37,629 nucleotides of DNA from Mycolicibacterium sp. Its GTDB lineage: Bacteria > Actinomycetota > Actinomycetes > Mycobacteriales > Mycobacteriaceae. Positions 15,003 to 21,822 of this stretch are shown one piece after another (position 1 is the first letter of the stretch; each line of letters opens with the position of its first letter). Position numbers and translations under genes: made by a program. The notes below the pieces were generated by a model. That model made no database searches, was not told the DNA's origin, and was given only the letters and a program-made list of their open reading frames with translations. The stretch spans positions 1-37,629 of the forward strand of contig NZ_JAFMJZ010000013.1 in the NCBI RefSeq assembly GCF_017853185.1, given 5' to 3'.

Positions 15003-16718
15003 ATGAATGACTGCTGCGCCCCGAACCCCGCCAACGCCGCCCGCGTCTCCATCTCCGGCGTCGCTTCCGCTGAGCGCGCGGCGATGCCGCAGCGGCAGGA
15101 GAGCGCCGAAAAGGCGGAGCTGCTCGTCACCGGATCGCTGATCACCCTTGACGATTCGCAACCGCGGGCCGAGGCGATGGCCGTCAGTAAGGGCCGCATC
15201 CTGGCCGTCGGCTCCCGTGCTGATGTGGAGGGCTTCGTCGGGCCCGGCACCAAGACGCTGGCGCACACGGGCGGGGTGATCATGCCCGGCTTCGTCGAAC
15301 CGCATGTGCACCTGGTGTCCTCGGCGCTGGTGTTCGACGGGGTGGACTGCTCGCCGTACACCAACAAGACCCTCGACGCGGTGCTGGTCGCGCTGAAGGC
15401 CGCCGTTGCCACGGCACCGGCGGGGCAGGCCGTCGTCGGTCAGCTCTTCGACCCCAGTCTGCTGCCGAACCAGGCAACGCTGACCCTCGACCTGCTCGAC
15501 CAGATCTCGGCGACCGTGCCGATCGTGGTGATGAACGCCTCGCAGCACTTCTTCTACGTCAACTCCGCGGCGTATGCCGCCGTCGGCATCACCGCGTCGA
15601 CGCCGAACCCGCCCGGCGGTGACTACGGCGCGCGCAACGGCACGCTCACCGGCATCGTCGCCGAAGCCGCCGCGATGATCCCGTTCATGAAGATCCTGCC
15701 GAGCCTCACGCCCGAGGTGATCGCCAAGGCCATCACCGGCATCGCGGAGATGGCGGCCAAGCAGGGCGTGACCTACACCCATGAGGCGGCCACCGGGGCG
15801 ATCGCCGGCCCCAAGGAGGTCGACCTGCTGCACCAGGTGTTCGGCCAGGCAGGCTTCCCGATCCGCGGCTCAATGTCGTTGTGGGGCTTGAACCTTGCCG
15901 ACTTCACCGCCGCCGGGATCGTGCCGGGCTCCGGGGATGACCGGCTCCGGTCGCAGACCGTCAAGTGGGTCTCCGACGGATCCAACCAGGGCTACACCGG
16001 CTACATGCGGGAGAACTACCTCGGCCGCGACACCCGCGGCGAGGCGAACTTCACCCAGTCCGAGTTGGAGACGCACTTCGCGGCGACGGTGGCCGCGGGC
16101 TGGCCGATCATGTGTCACGCCAACGGCGATGCCGCGGTCGACATGGTGATGGCAGCCTTCGCCGCGACCGCGAAACTGCCCGCCTGGGACGCCGCCAAGC
16201 GGCACCGCACCGAGCACTCCTCGCTGCTGCACGACGAACACATCGCGGCGATGGCCTCCCTCGGGGTGACGCCGAGCTTCCTGATGAACCACGTCCGGCT
16301 GTGGGGCAAGGTGATGCGCGACGAGATCCTCGGACCCGAGCGCGCCAACCTGCTCGACCGGTACGCCTCGGCGGTCAAGGCCGGCATCCGCGCCAGCTTC
16401 CACTGCGATTTCTCGGTCTCGCCGCTGGGGCCGCTGAACTACATCGCCACCGCCGCCGCCCGCACCATGGCCGACGGGGGAGAGGTGCTCAACGCCGCCG
16501 AACGGGTTTCCGTGGCCCAGGCGTTGAAGGGCAGCACCATCGACGCGGCCTGGATGTGTCACGCCGACGGACTCGTCGGCTCACTCGAAGCCGGCAAGGC
16601 CGCCGACTTCGTCTTCCTCGGCGACGACCCGCTGGCGCATGAGAAAGATCCCGACGCGGTGCGGGATATCGCCGTGCAGGCGACCTACTCCGACGGCGCG
16701 CAGGTGTACTCGGCCTGA
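15003..16718 (+). CDS. amidohydrolase family 3 protein (YtcJ-like), B
   Basis: 571 residues. Metal-site landmarks: VEPHVHL (His101, His103), MCHANGDAAVD, HRTEHSS and FHCDFSVSP, with the closing SLEAGKAADFVFLGDDP. It has the same architecture as the protein at 11744 but diverged, with a 38-residue N-terminal extension starting MNDCCAPNPANAA that contains a Cys-Cys pair; a start at the inner Met28 is possible, though GAGAGACC before ATG 15003 is an acceptable ribosome site. It follows the deaminase by 11 bases. Deaminase and amidohydrolase together suggest consecutive steps of nitrogen removal from one N-containing compound. Confidence 0.85.
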   Translation: MNDCCAPNPANAARVSISGVASAERAAMPQRQESAEKAELLVTGSLITLDDSQPRAEAMAVSKGRILAVGSRADVEGFVGPGTKTLAHTGGVIMPGFVEPHVHLVSSALVFDGVDCSPYTNKTLDAVLVALKAAVATAPAGQAVVGQLFDPSLLPNQATLTLDLLDQISATVPIVVMNASQHFFYVNSAAYAAVGITASTPNPPGGDYGARNGTLTGIVAEAAAMIPFMKILPSLTPEVIAKAITGIAEMAAKQGVTYTHEAATGAIAGPKEVDLLHQVFGQAGFPIRGSMSLWGLNLADFTAAGIVPGSGDDRLRSQTVKWVSDGSNQGYTGYMRENYLGRDTRGEANFTQSELETHFAATVAAGWPIMCHANGDAAVDMVMAAFAATAKLPAWDAAKRHRTEHSSLLHDEHIAAMASLGVTPSFLMNHVRLWGKVMRDEILGPERANLLDRYASAVKAGIRASFHCDFSVSPLGPLNYIATAAARTMADGGEVLNAAERVSVAQALKGSTIDAAWMCHADGLVGSLEAGKAADFVFLGDDPLAHEKDPDAVRDIAVQATYSDGAQVYSA

Positions 16719-16757
16719 TCCGGGAATATCTCGCCGTCGGGCGGGCTTGTCCCTGAC

Positions 16758-17189
16758 ATGACCGATTTCACCGACAAGGCCTCCGTCAACGCCTGGAACC
16801 ACAGCATCATCGAGGAGTTCCGCGCCAATGCGGGCGTGGTCGGCGGCCCGTTCGAGGGCGCCACCCTGCTCCTGCTGCACAGCACCGGGGCCAAGTCCGG
16901 CCAGCCGCGGCTGAACCCGTTGGCCTACTTCGGCATCGACGGCAAGGTCTTCATCGTCGGCTCCAAGGCCGGCCACGACACCAACCCGGACTGGGTCTAC
17001 AACCTGCGGGCCAACCCGGGCGCCCGGATCGAGATCGGCACCGACTCCTACGACGTCACCGCCCGCGAGTTGCCGTCCGACGAACGCGACGCGGTGTTCG
17101 CGAAGGTCGTCGCCGCGGCCCCCGGCTTCGGCGAGTACCAGGCCAAGACCAGCAGGGTGATCCCGCTGTTCGAGTTGCAGCGGGTGTGA
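16758..17189 (+). CDS. deazaflavin (F420)-dependent nitroreductase-family protein
   Basis: 143 residues. FEGATLLLLHSTGAKSGQPRLNPL (residues 32-55) carries the G-x-x-S-G-x-x-R-x-x-P-L phosphate-binding signature of the Ddn group, followed by the short barrel with NPDWVYNLRANPGARIEIG. This is closer to the Ddn-like subgroup than the shorter protein at 2125. A reductase role with F420H2 is inferred from the family. The gene ends 16 bases before the convergent hicB-like gene. Confidence 0.9.
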   Translation: MTDFTDKASVNAWNHSIIEEFRANAGVVGGPFEGATLLLLHSTGAKSGQPRLNPLAYFGIDGKVFIVGSKAGHDTNPDWVYNLRANPGARIEIGTDSYDVTARELPSDERDAVFAKVVAAAPGFGEYQAKTSRVIPLFELQRV

Positions 17190-17205
17190 AGATGCCTGCA
17201 TGCGC

Positions 17206-17619
17206 CTAACGCGAAATCAATTGCTGCGCGCGCTGGAACGAGACACCAAGAACATCTCCCACGTCCCGCACGGCAACTCCGTGCGCGGCCAGTTCCCGGG
17301 CCAGGTTCTCGGCGCAATCCCGGGCTGCTGCGGCGTGCTGATCCGCTAGGCGCCGCTCCTCGGTGAGACGCTTGGCTTCGGCGGTCACGTCGATACCATC
17401 GACCGTTACCAGGACGTCCACTGCGACCTCCGAGCGCCGCTGGTCGGTCACTGTGCAGATGTAATCCACCGCCTGCGAACTGACTTCGGACAGCCGGCGA
17501 GCTTGAGTCAAGCTACCGACGTTCACCGTGCCGTCGGCGCTCACATAGCCGTCGAGTTCGGGAACGTCGACCATCCACCACTTTCCATCGCGGGTCACGC
17601 TCACCTTGTAGGTGTGCAT
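17206..17619 (-). CDS. HicB-like antitoxin with C-terminal helix-turn-helix
   Basis: 137 residues from ATG 17619, which is preceded by AAGGAGAA, one of the best ribosome sites in the window; five residues upstream are open but ignored. The N-terminal half (YKVSVTRDGKWWMVDVPELDG ... QARRLSEVSSQAVDYI) has the HicB partial RNase-H fold. A charged helical linker (TAEAKRLTEERRLADQHAAAARD) leads to a short helix-turn-helix at 113-137 (VAVRDVGDVLGVSFQRAQQLIS). HicB neutralises the small dsRBD-type toxin HicA and represses the operon. Here the upstream toxin gene is broken, so this is an antitoxin without a working partner. Confidence 0.8.
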   Translation of the reverse strand: MHTYKVSVTRDGKWWMVDVPELDGYVSADGTVNVGSLTQARRLSEVSSQAVDYICTVTDQRRSEVAVDVLVTVDGIDVTAEAKRLTEERRLADQHAAAARDCAENLARELAAHGVAVRDVGDVLGVSFQRAQQLISR

Positions 17620-17802
17620 CGGTTCTCCTTGCACATTCGTTGGCAGTGGTCGATTGCTGTGTTGACTTGGTTGCGGATGCCGGGGCTGATGATGTGCCCA
17701 CGGTCGCTACCGCGCGTCAGTGCTGACCGGTCCGTCGCGCTTTGTGAAGCCTGCCTGTTTGAGTTGTCGGATGATTTCCCGGGCGGGCGCCGGTGCAATC
17801 AC
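17601..17802 (-). pseudogene. degenerate hicA-like toxin gene
   Basis: From a GTG at 17802 the frame reads AREIIRQLKQAGFTKRDGP (a good HicA N-terminal helix) and stops at a TAG (17707-17709). The next frame then continues SDRGHIISPGIRNQVNTAID, the HicA C-terminal SPG-x-x-x-x-V-x-x-A-I part, and runs into the hicB start as in intact operons. Dropping one base near 17709 would join the halves. The central G-S-H segment that carries the catalytic histidine of HicA also seems missing, so there are two lesions. TAGACT lies 6 bases before the GTG. Confidence 0.6.
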
Positions 17803-17808
17803 AAGAAT

Positions 17809-17846
17809 AGTCTATCTAGATAGACAGAAAATAGTCAATTTGACTA
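17809..17846 (-). promoter_or_regulatory. tandem palindromic operators of the hicAB-like locus
   Basis: Perfect 16-bp palindrome GTCTATCTAGATAGAC (17810-17825) and a 7+1+7 palindrome TAGTCAATTTGACTA (17832-17846) lie side by side. Read leftwards they contain TTGACT and, 18 bases on, TAGACT (17814-17809), a plausible -35/-10 pair, with the -10 six bases from the hicA-like GTG. Confidence 0.65.
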
Positions 17847-17917
17847 GACAAAAATTGATGGTTGTCAACCATGGGAAATCTCCTTCAACCCGGGTTGTCG
17901 CAACTGTGGTGAGAGCA

Positions 17918-17943
17918 AGCCCCGGCCCGGGTGGGCCGGGGCT
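17918..17943 (-). terminator. strong GC hairpin, possible terminator
   Basis: Perfect 11-bp inverted repeat AGCCCCGGCCC / GGGCCGGGGCT with a 4-base loop. There is no clear U-tract on either strand. It lies in the 17847-18079 gap, between the hicAB-like promoter and the 41-aa gene, and would suit ending that short minus-strand transcript. The rest of this gap shows no gene I can support. Confidence 0.45.
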
Positions 17944-18079
17944 CTCCCGGGCTGATTCGGGTTACCCCAGGTTGCCGTCCTGGCTTGCCGATACGGCCGC
18001 GCCCGGGGACGGAAAGGAGAGACATCCCCGGGGGTCGTGCTGTCGCGCTCAGCCAGCCATCAACGCGGTGGTGAGGCCG

Positions 18080-18205
18080 TCACTCGTCCTCGTCGTCCCC
18101 ATCGTCGCCGTCATCCCCGCCCTCGACGAAGTCGATCAACTCGGGCGGCTCGCCCCACTTGCCCGGCTCGCCGTAGTCATAGTCATCGCTCGGTTTCCGT
18201 CCCAT
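18080..18205 (-). CDS. small acidic protein, 41 aa, unknown
   Basis: An unusually acidic 41-residue frame: MGRKPSDDYDYGEPGKWGEP followed by a body ending in a run of Asp/Glu/Gly (about 27 to 41 is GGDDGDDGDDEDE-like). GGGAG lies 9 bases before the ATG. Codon choice is mycobacterial (third-position GC). It is divergent from the winged-helix gene at 18298 across a 92-base gap holding the 18230-18257 inverted repeat. I do not recognise a family; a nucleic-acid mimic is one thought, unproven. It could also be a chance ORF. Confidence 0.5.
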   Translation of the reverse strand: MGRKPSDDYDYGEPGKWGEPPELIDFVEGGDDGDDGDDEDE

Positions 18206-18229
18206 GCCGCCATGCTCCCAGCACCGACC

Positions 18230-18257
18230 GACAGAAATCCGTGGACCGATTTTTGTC
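18230..18257. promoter_or_regulatory. inverted repeat in divergent promoter region
   Basis: GACAGAAATC and GATTTTTGTC are 10-bp arms (9/10 matching) around an 8-base spacer (18240-18247). The right arm merges into the -35-like part of the PafBC-type promoter at 18253. The left arm carries the same TGTCGG half-site pointing the other way, but no TAnnnT follows it at the right spacing. Confidence 0.5.
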
Positions 18258-18275
18258 AGAGGTCGCCGATACCGT
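18253..18275 (+). promoter_or_regulatory. PafBC-type (RecA-independent DNA-damage) promoter
   Basis: TTGTCAGAG - 8 bases - TACCGT matches TTGTCRGTG-N8-TAnnnT with one mismatch in the upstream block and exact spacing. The expected transcript start is about 18282, leaving a short leader with a GGGGGG ribosome site before ATG 18298. Confidence 0.65.
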
Positions 18276-18297
18276 GGCGAGCAGAAAGGGGGGTTAC

Positions 18298-19137
18298 ATG
18301 TCGCATTCCGTCAACACCAGTTATGCCGTCATCGTCCTGGGGGACCGGGAGACCGCAGCGCTCGACGATCTCGCCGAGAAGGCCGCCGAGCAGGGTGCGT
18401 TCATCAGCGAGGTCTTCAGCTTCGACCGCGGGGAGGCGGTCAGCCACGATCTGCTCACCTGCGTCGAGCCCGTCATCGCGGCGATGGTTCAGGCGATCTC
18501 CACCCGCACCGATATCTGGCTGCCGTTTCCGATGCCCGACCTCGGCCGCGAGGAGCACATCCGTCGGCTCAGCCTGGTGCTGCAGCGGCACGGGCTGAAT
18601 CTGCTGATGGGCCGCGAACTCGAGCCGTGCACCACCGACGGCGGCTTCAATCCGATCGACTTCGCGTTGCGCCAAGAGGTCAAGATCGTCGACGAACTGT
18701 CCTATGCGGTGATCTCCGCGGCCGGCATCACGACGCTGGACGCCGAGATCGAGCGCGCGCTCGACGCCGCAATCACGCATCCGGGCGAGCCGATGGCTCG
18801 CGACGAAGCCGAGGACTGCGATGCTGGGGACTGCGATGCTGGGGACTGCGAGCTGCCGGACCCGGCCGAGGTCGGTGAAAAGTACTACAGCACCAGTGAG
18901 GTCGCCCGGTTCTTCGGCCGCTCCGCGCAGTGGGTGTACTGGGCCATGCGCACCGGGGTGTTCACCCAGTCCGACGGCACGGTCATCGAACCGCTGCGGA
19001 TCGGCAAGAGCGGCCGGCGCCGCTTCACCGTGCCGGTGCTGCGCGATATGGCCCGCGCCTGCTACCGCCGTGGCATCGTCAGCGAGCACGAGCTGCTGAA
19101 CCTGTTGTCGGTGCTGGCCCGGGCCGAGGGGGAGTGA
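18298..19137 (+). CDS. winged-helix DNA-binding protein of unknown role
   Basis: 279 residues from ATG 18298 (AAAGGGGGG ribosome site); the longer open frame to 18037 is not supported. Residues 1-160 are a helical/mixed domain I do not recognise (ISEVFSFDRGEAVSH, DIWLPFPMPDLGREEHIRR). Residues 172-184 form a Cys/Asp repeat linker (CDAGDCDAGDC). Residues 195-260 are a MerR/excisionase-like winged helix: YSTSEVARFFGRSAQWVYWAM, then a wing PLRIGKSGRRRFTVPVLRDMA. The domain order suggests a sensor or effector domain fused to DNA binding. Possibly damage-inducible from its promoter, and coupled to a 44-aa gene. Confidence 0.75.
   Translation: MSHSVNTSYAVIVLGDRETAALDDLAEKAAEQGAFISEVFSFDRGEAVSHDLLTCVEPVIAAMVQAISTRTDIWLPFPMPDLGREEHIRRLSLVLQRHGLNLLMGRELEPCTTDGGFNPIDFALRQEVKIVDELSYAVISAAGITTLDAEIERALDAAITHPGEPMARDEAEDCDAGDCDAGDCELPDPAEVGEKYYSTSEVARFFGRSAQWVYWAMRTGVFTQSDGTVIEPLRIGKSGRRRFTVPVLRDMARACYRRGIVSEHELLNLLSVLARAEGE
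18813..18851 (+). repeat. 15-bp tandem repeat inside the winged-helix gene
   Basis: GGACTGCGATGCTGG repeats 2.6 times without mismatch (18813-18827, 18828-18842, partial to 18851) and keeps frame, encoding D-C-D-A-G units. Likely length-variable between strains. Confidence 0.85.
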
Positions 19138-19271
19138 TGGGGCACTGGAAGTCGATCGAGGAACGCCGGCGTGAGCGCGAACAGCAGGCCCGCGACGGGC
19201 GTGCCGAGGCGGCCAAGGATTACCTGGCCGACATCGCGATGGACGGGCCGGACGGCGACGGTGAGGACTAA
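19137..19271 (+). CDS. small charged protein, 44 aa, coupled to the winged-helix gene
   Basis: Its ATG overlaps the stop of the preceding gene by one base (TGATG), which strongly suggests translational coupling. The product, MGHWKSIEERRREREQQARD then EAAKDYLADIAMDG and an acidic end, is one long basic-then-acidic amphipathic helix without cysteines or membrane segment. It could be a partner or regulator of the upstream protein. No family recognised. Its stop overlaps the convergent hicB-like gene by four bases. Confidence 0.65.
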   Translation: MGHWKSIEERRREREQQARDGRAEAAKDYLADIAMDGPDGDGED

Positions 19272-19624
19272 TCGGCGAAGAGCTCGTCGATCGCCGACCT
19301 GATCGGACGATCGGAGAGCTTGGCGACGATCCACTGATTCATCGAGACGCCCTGCTCGGCGGCCTCGACGGTGAGCCGGCGATGCAGCATGGTTGAGGTC
19401 CGGACGACGAACGTCCCGCTGTAGTGGTGGTCGGTGATCGACTTCGGCGGCTTCAGGCCGAACTCGTCACGTTCCTTCAGGTGGCCCTCGACGATCTGCT
19501 CCAGGGCGGCGATCGCTTCATGCGCGGTTGGCCCCCGCGCTCCGTCGAGGGGGAATTCCAGACACTGCGCGAAGTATTCCCCGTTCAGCACATCCCAACT
19601 GGCGCGATAGGTGTAGTTCGGCAT
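19268..19624 (-). CDS. orphan HicB-family antitoxin-like protein
   Basis: 118 residues. The N-terminal half (YTYRASWDVLNGEYFAQCLEFP ... THEAIAALEQIVEGHL type) is the HicB beta-sheet/helix domain; PPKSITDHHYSGTFVVRTSTMLHRRLTVEAAEQGVSMNQWIVAKLS is a ribbon-helix-helix DNA-binding domain of the HicB C-terminal type. No HicA-sized ORF flanks it on either side. Such stand-alone HicB proteins may be remnants or transcription regulators. It is not similar in its C-terminal half to the HicB-like protein at 17206. Confidence 0.85.
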   Translation of the reverse strand: MPNYTYRASWDVLNGEYFAQCLEFPLDGARGPTAHEAIAALEQIVEGHLKERDEFGLKPPKSITDHHYSGTFVVRTSTMLHRRLTVEAAEQGVSMNQWIVAKLSDRPIRSAIDELFAD

Positions 19625-19688
19625 GCCCGCATCATGGCGCGCGCCGGCGTGATGCGCTTCCGGGCAGCGGCGTGGCTGTGCACAAAGC

Positions 19689-19807
19689 GCTATCGCCGGT
19701 GATATCGCTTTTCAGAGAAGAGAAGTGGTTCAGATTCGGGCGGGGAGAACCGGTGTCCTCTTTCCGTAATTCCGATATCACCGGCGATAGCGGAATTCCG
19801 GAAAGAG
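19689..19807. repeat. pair of long palindromes sharing an 18-bp core
   Basis: The core GCTATCGCCGGTGATATC (19689-19706) recurs as its perfect reverse complement at 19774-19791. Each copy sits inside its own palindrome. Left: about 19686-19713 with 11-bp arms (one mismatch). Right: 19758-19807 with 22-bp arms (20/22 matching, arms 19758-19779 and 19786-19807) around ACCGGC. The DNA between them (19714-19757) shows no gene. The right palindrome begins 2 bases past the rhodanese stop codon. The function is unknown to me: terminator pair, small mobile repeat or regulator site are all possible. Confidence 0.8.
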
Positions 19808-19809
19808 AG

Positions 19810-20214
19810 TCACTTCTGAATCGGATGCCCCTCGGCAGTCCAGTCGTTGAGCCCGGCGGCCAGTTCGTAGATGTGCGTGATGCCGGCACCCTGCATCTGC
19901 GCGACGGCCGACTTCGACCGGTGACCGCTGCGGCAGTACACCGCGTAGCTGGCCTTCGGGTCCAGCCGGGCCACCCGCTCGATGAAGTCGGGCTGCTGCA
20001 CCGGGATGTTCACCGCGCCGGCGATGTGGCCGTCGGCGAACTCCGCCGGGGTGCGCACGTCGACGATCTGAATGCCCGGCTGCGCAATCACTTTCGCGAA
20101 CTCGGCCACCCCGACCCGGCCGGGGGAGTCGACGTCGGCGGCGTGCGTCGTCGAGCAGCCGGTGAGGAGGCCGGTCAGCGCCGCGACGACGAAAATCCAA
20201 ACGCGAAGTCTCAC
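19810..20214 (-). CDS. rhodanese-domain lipoprotein
   Basis: 134 residues from a GTG. A lipobox LLTGC places the lipidated cysteine at residue 20, so the protein should be anchored outside the plasma membrane. A single rhodanese domain (35-134) has IVDVRTPAEFADGHIAGAVNIP and the active-site loop CRSGHRS with catalytic Cys94. Rhodaneses carry sulfane sulfur on this cysteine; the physiological acceptor is unknown. Its GTG overlaps the WS/DGAT stop (GTGA), so the two are coupled. Confidence 0.9.
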   Translation of the reverse strand: MRLRVWIFVVAALTGLLTGCSTTHAADVDSPGRVGVAEFAKVIAQPGIQIVDVRTPAEFADGHIAGAVNIPVQQPDFIERVARLDPKASYAVYCRSGHRSKSAVAQMQGAGITHIYELAAGLNDWTAEGHPIQK

Positions 20215-21755
20215 AACACCTTCCCGGTCAGCGGGTCCCCGGTGATCACCTTGGGCCCGATCACCGTCCGGAAGCCGTGCCGCAGGCTGTCCATCAGCTG
20301 ATCACGGTCACCGACCGCGGCGTCGTCGCTGCTGACGCCCACGCTGGCGGTGCCGTTGTAGGTCAGCATCGTCACGTTGATCGCCGCGCCGATGGTCCCG
20401 ACCAGCGGGTACATCCGCTCGACCCTGGCCCCGGACAACCACACCGGCACCGGGATGCCCGGCACGTTGGAGGCGGTCAGGTCCGAGGTCTGCGCGGCCG
20501 CGGACACCTTGTCGGGCGGCAGGAAACGGCTCAGCTCCGCCAGATAGTCGGCCAGCTTCAGGGCCGGCTCGGCCCGCCAGGACCGCACCGTCTCCGCGGC
20601 GGCGGAGAGCACGTTGTCGACGTCCTCGCTCACCGGGATCTCGAAACGCGCGATGGTCACCGCGTTGGTCTGCTCGGCCGAGGTGCGAAGCGAGATCGGC
20701 ATGTTCATCCGCAGCCTGTCGATGGGATGGCCCATCGCCTGGTGGTAGTGGCTCAGGCCCACGCTGATCGCGGCGAGGAACAGGTCGTTGACCGTGCGCT
20801 CACGCTTGGCCGAGGCCGCCTTGAACTGATCGAAGTCCAGCTCGATGGTGTCGAAGTGGTAGTTGATGCTGCGGCCCTGCATGATCGGCGACATCGGCCC
20901 ACCCGGCACGTTGGTGAACTTGATCAGCGACTCGATGTTCTCCCGCACCGCGCCGATCGCACCGAGCGGATCCTTGATCACCGACATCGCCAGCGGGCCG
21001 ATGCCGCGGATGACGTCCTCGGCCGTGCGCATCGCCAGGCCGACGTTGTTGCGCAGCACCGCCTGCAGGAAGCCCTTGGTGTCGAGCACCACCGGCTCGG
21101 GGGCATCGGGCATCGGGCCGAGATCGGCGCCCTCCTCGGTGAAGTCGAGCACCGCCAAAGCAATCTGCACCGCGCCCTGGCCGTCGGCGATCGCATGGTG
21201 CAGCTTCTGGATCAGCACCGCCTTGCCGTCGGGCAGATCCTCCAGCAGGGTCACCTGCCACAGCGGCCGGTCCTTGTCGAAGTCGGCCATGCTGGCCCGG
21301 CGCGCGACGGCGAGCACGTCATCCCACGTCGACCCCTTGTGCATGCTGAACCGGCGCATGTGGAAGGACAGGTCGAAGTTCGGGTCCACCACCACCCGCG
21401 GGGTCTGCAGATCCAGCGGGCCCTCGACCACCTTGGAGCGCAGCACCGGCGCGAGCCGTGTGGCCCGCTCGTAGCGCTCGCACAGCCGATCCCAGTCCGG
21501 GCTTTCCTCCAGCACCATCACGCCCAGGATCGTCGAGCGCATCACCGGATCGTCGCTGGCCATCCGCCAGGTGGCGAAGTCCCAACCGCCCAGCCGGCGG
21601 GCCTGTGTGATGGTGTCCTCACCGCGCAGCACCTTGGGGGCCTTCTTAGGGGCGGCCTTCCCGGGCGCCGTCTTCTTGGCAGCCGTCTTCTTGACAGCAG
21701 CCTTCTTCGCGGGCGCCTTCTTCGCAGCCTTCTTGACAGGCTTGCTTTCCGCCAC
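20211..21755 (-). CDS. wax ester synthase/diacylglycerol acyltransferase (WS/DGAT)
   Basis: 514 residues. The active-site motif HHAIADG is at 186-192, in the canonical HHxxxDG form, where the second His is the catalytic base. Downstream are FTNVPGGP, NDLFLAAISVGL and the C-terminal SNVPGIPVPVWLSGARVERMYP / INVTMLTYNG segments typical of mycobacterial WS/DGATs. It joins acyl-CoA to diacylglycerol or fatty alcohol for storage lipid (triacylglycerol or wax). Unusual for the enzyme, the first ~43 residues are a Lys/Ala/Pro tail of KKAAKKAP-type repeats resembling histone-H1/HupB tails. GTG 21755 has an excellent GAGGAG ribosome site. Confidence 0.93.
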   Translation of the reverse strand: MAESKPVKKAAKKAPAKKAAVKKTAAKKTAPGKAAPKKAPKVLRGEDTITQARRLGGWDFATWRMASDDPVMRSTILGVMVLEESPDWDRLCERYERATRLAPVLRSKVVEGPLDLQTPRVVVDPNFDLSFHMRRFSMHKGSTWDDVLAVARRASMADFDKDRPLWQVTLLEDLPDGKAVLIQKLHHAIADGQGAVQIALAVLDFTEEGADLGPMPDAPEPVVLDTKGFLQAVLRNNVGLAMRTAEDVIRGIGPLAMSVIKDPLGAIGAVRENIESLIKFTNVPGGPMSPIMQGRSINYHFDTIELDFDQFKAASAKRERTVNDLFLAAISVGLSHYHQAMGHPIDRLRMNMPISLRTSAEQTNAVTIARFEIPVSEDVDNVLSAAAETVRSWRAEPALKLADYLAELSRFLPPDKVSAAAQTSDLTASNVPGIPVPVWLSGARVERMYPLVGTIGAAINVTMLTYNGTASVGVSSDDAAVGDRDQLMDSLRHGFRTVIGPKVITGDPLTGKVL

Positions 21756-21822
21756 GTGTCCTCCTCATTGCCCGTCCGGGACTCCTTTAGAGACTAAGGG
21801 GCACCCGTCGGCGGTGGGACGA

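Noticed and set aside
18222..18239. Minus-strand PafBC-type promoter for the 41-aa gene
   Set aside because: CTGTCGGTC is followed at N8 by GAGCAT, with no -10 box.
17720..18598. 292-codon plus-strand frame through the hairpin and promoter region
   Set aside because: Composition is noise-like and it crosses two promoters; the winged-helix gene in another frame is better supported.
18813..18851. CRISPR-like short repeats
   Set aside because: Only 2.6 direct units without spacers and fully in frame; a tandem coding repeat.
20277..21797. 506-codon plus-strand open frame opposite the WS/DGAT gene
   Set aside because: Low-complexity, His/Arg/Gly-rich shadow of the real gene.
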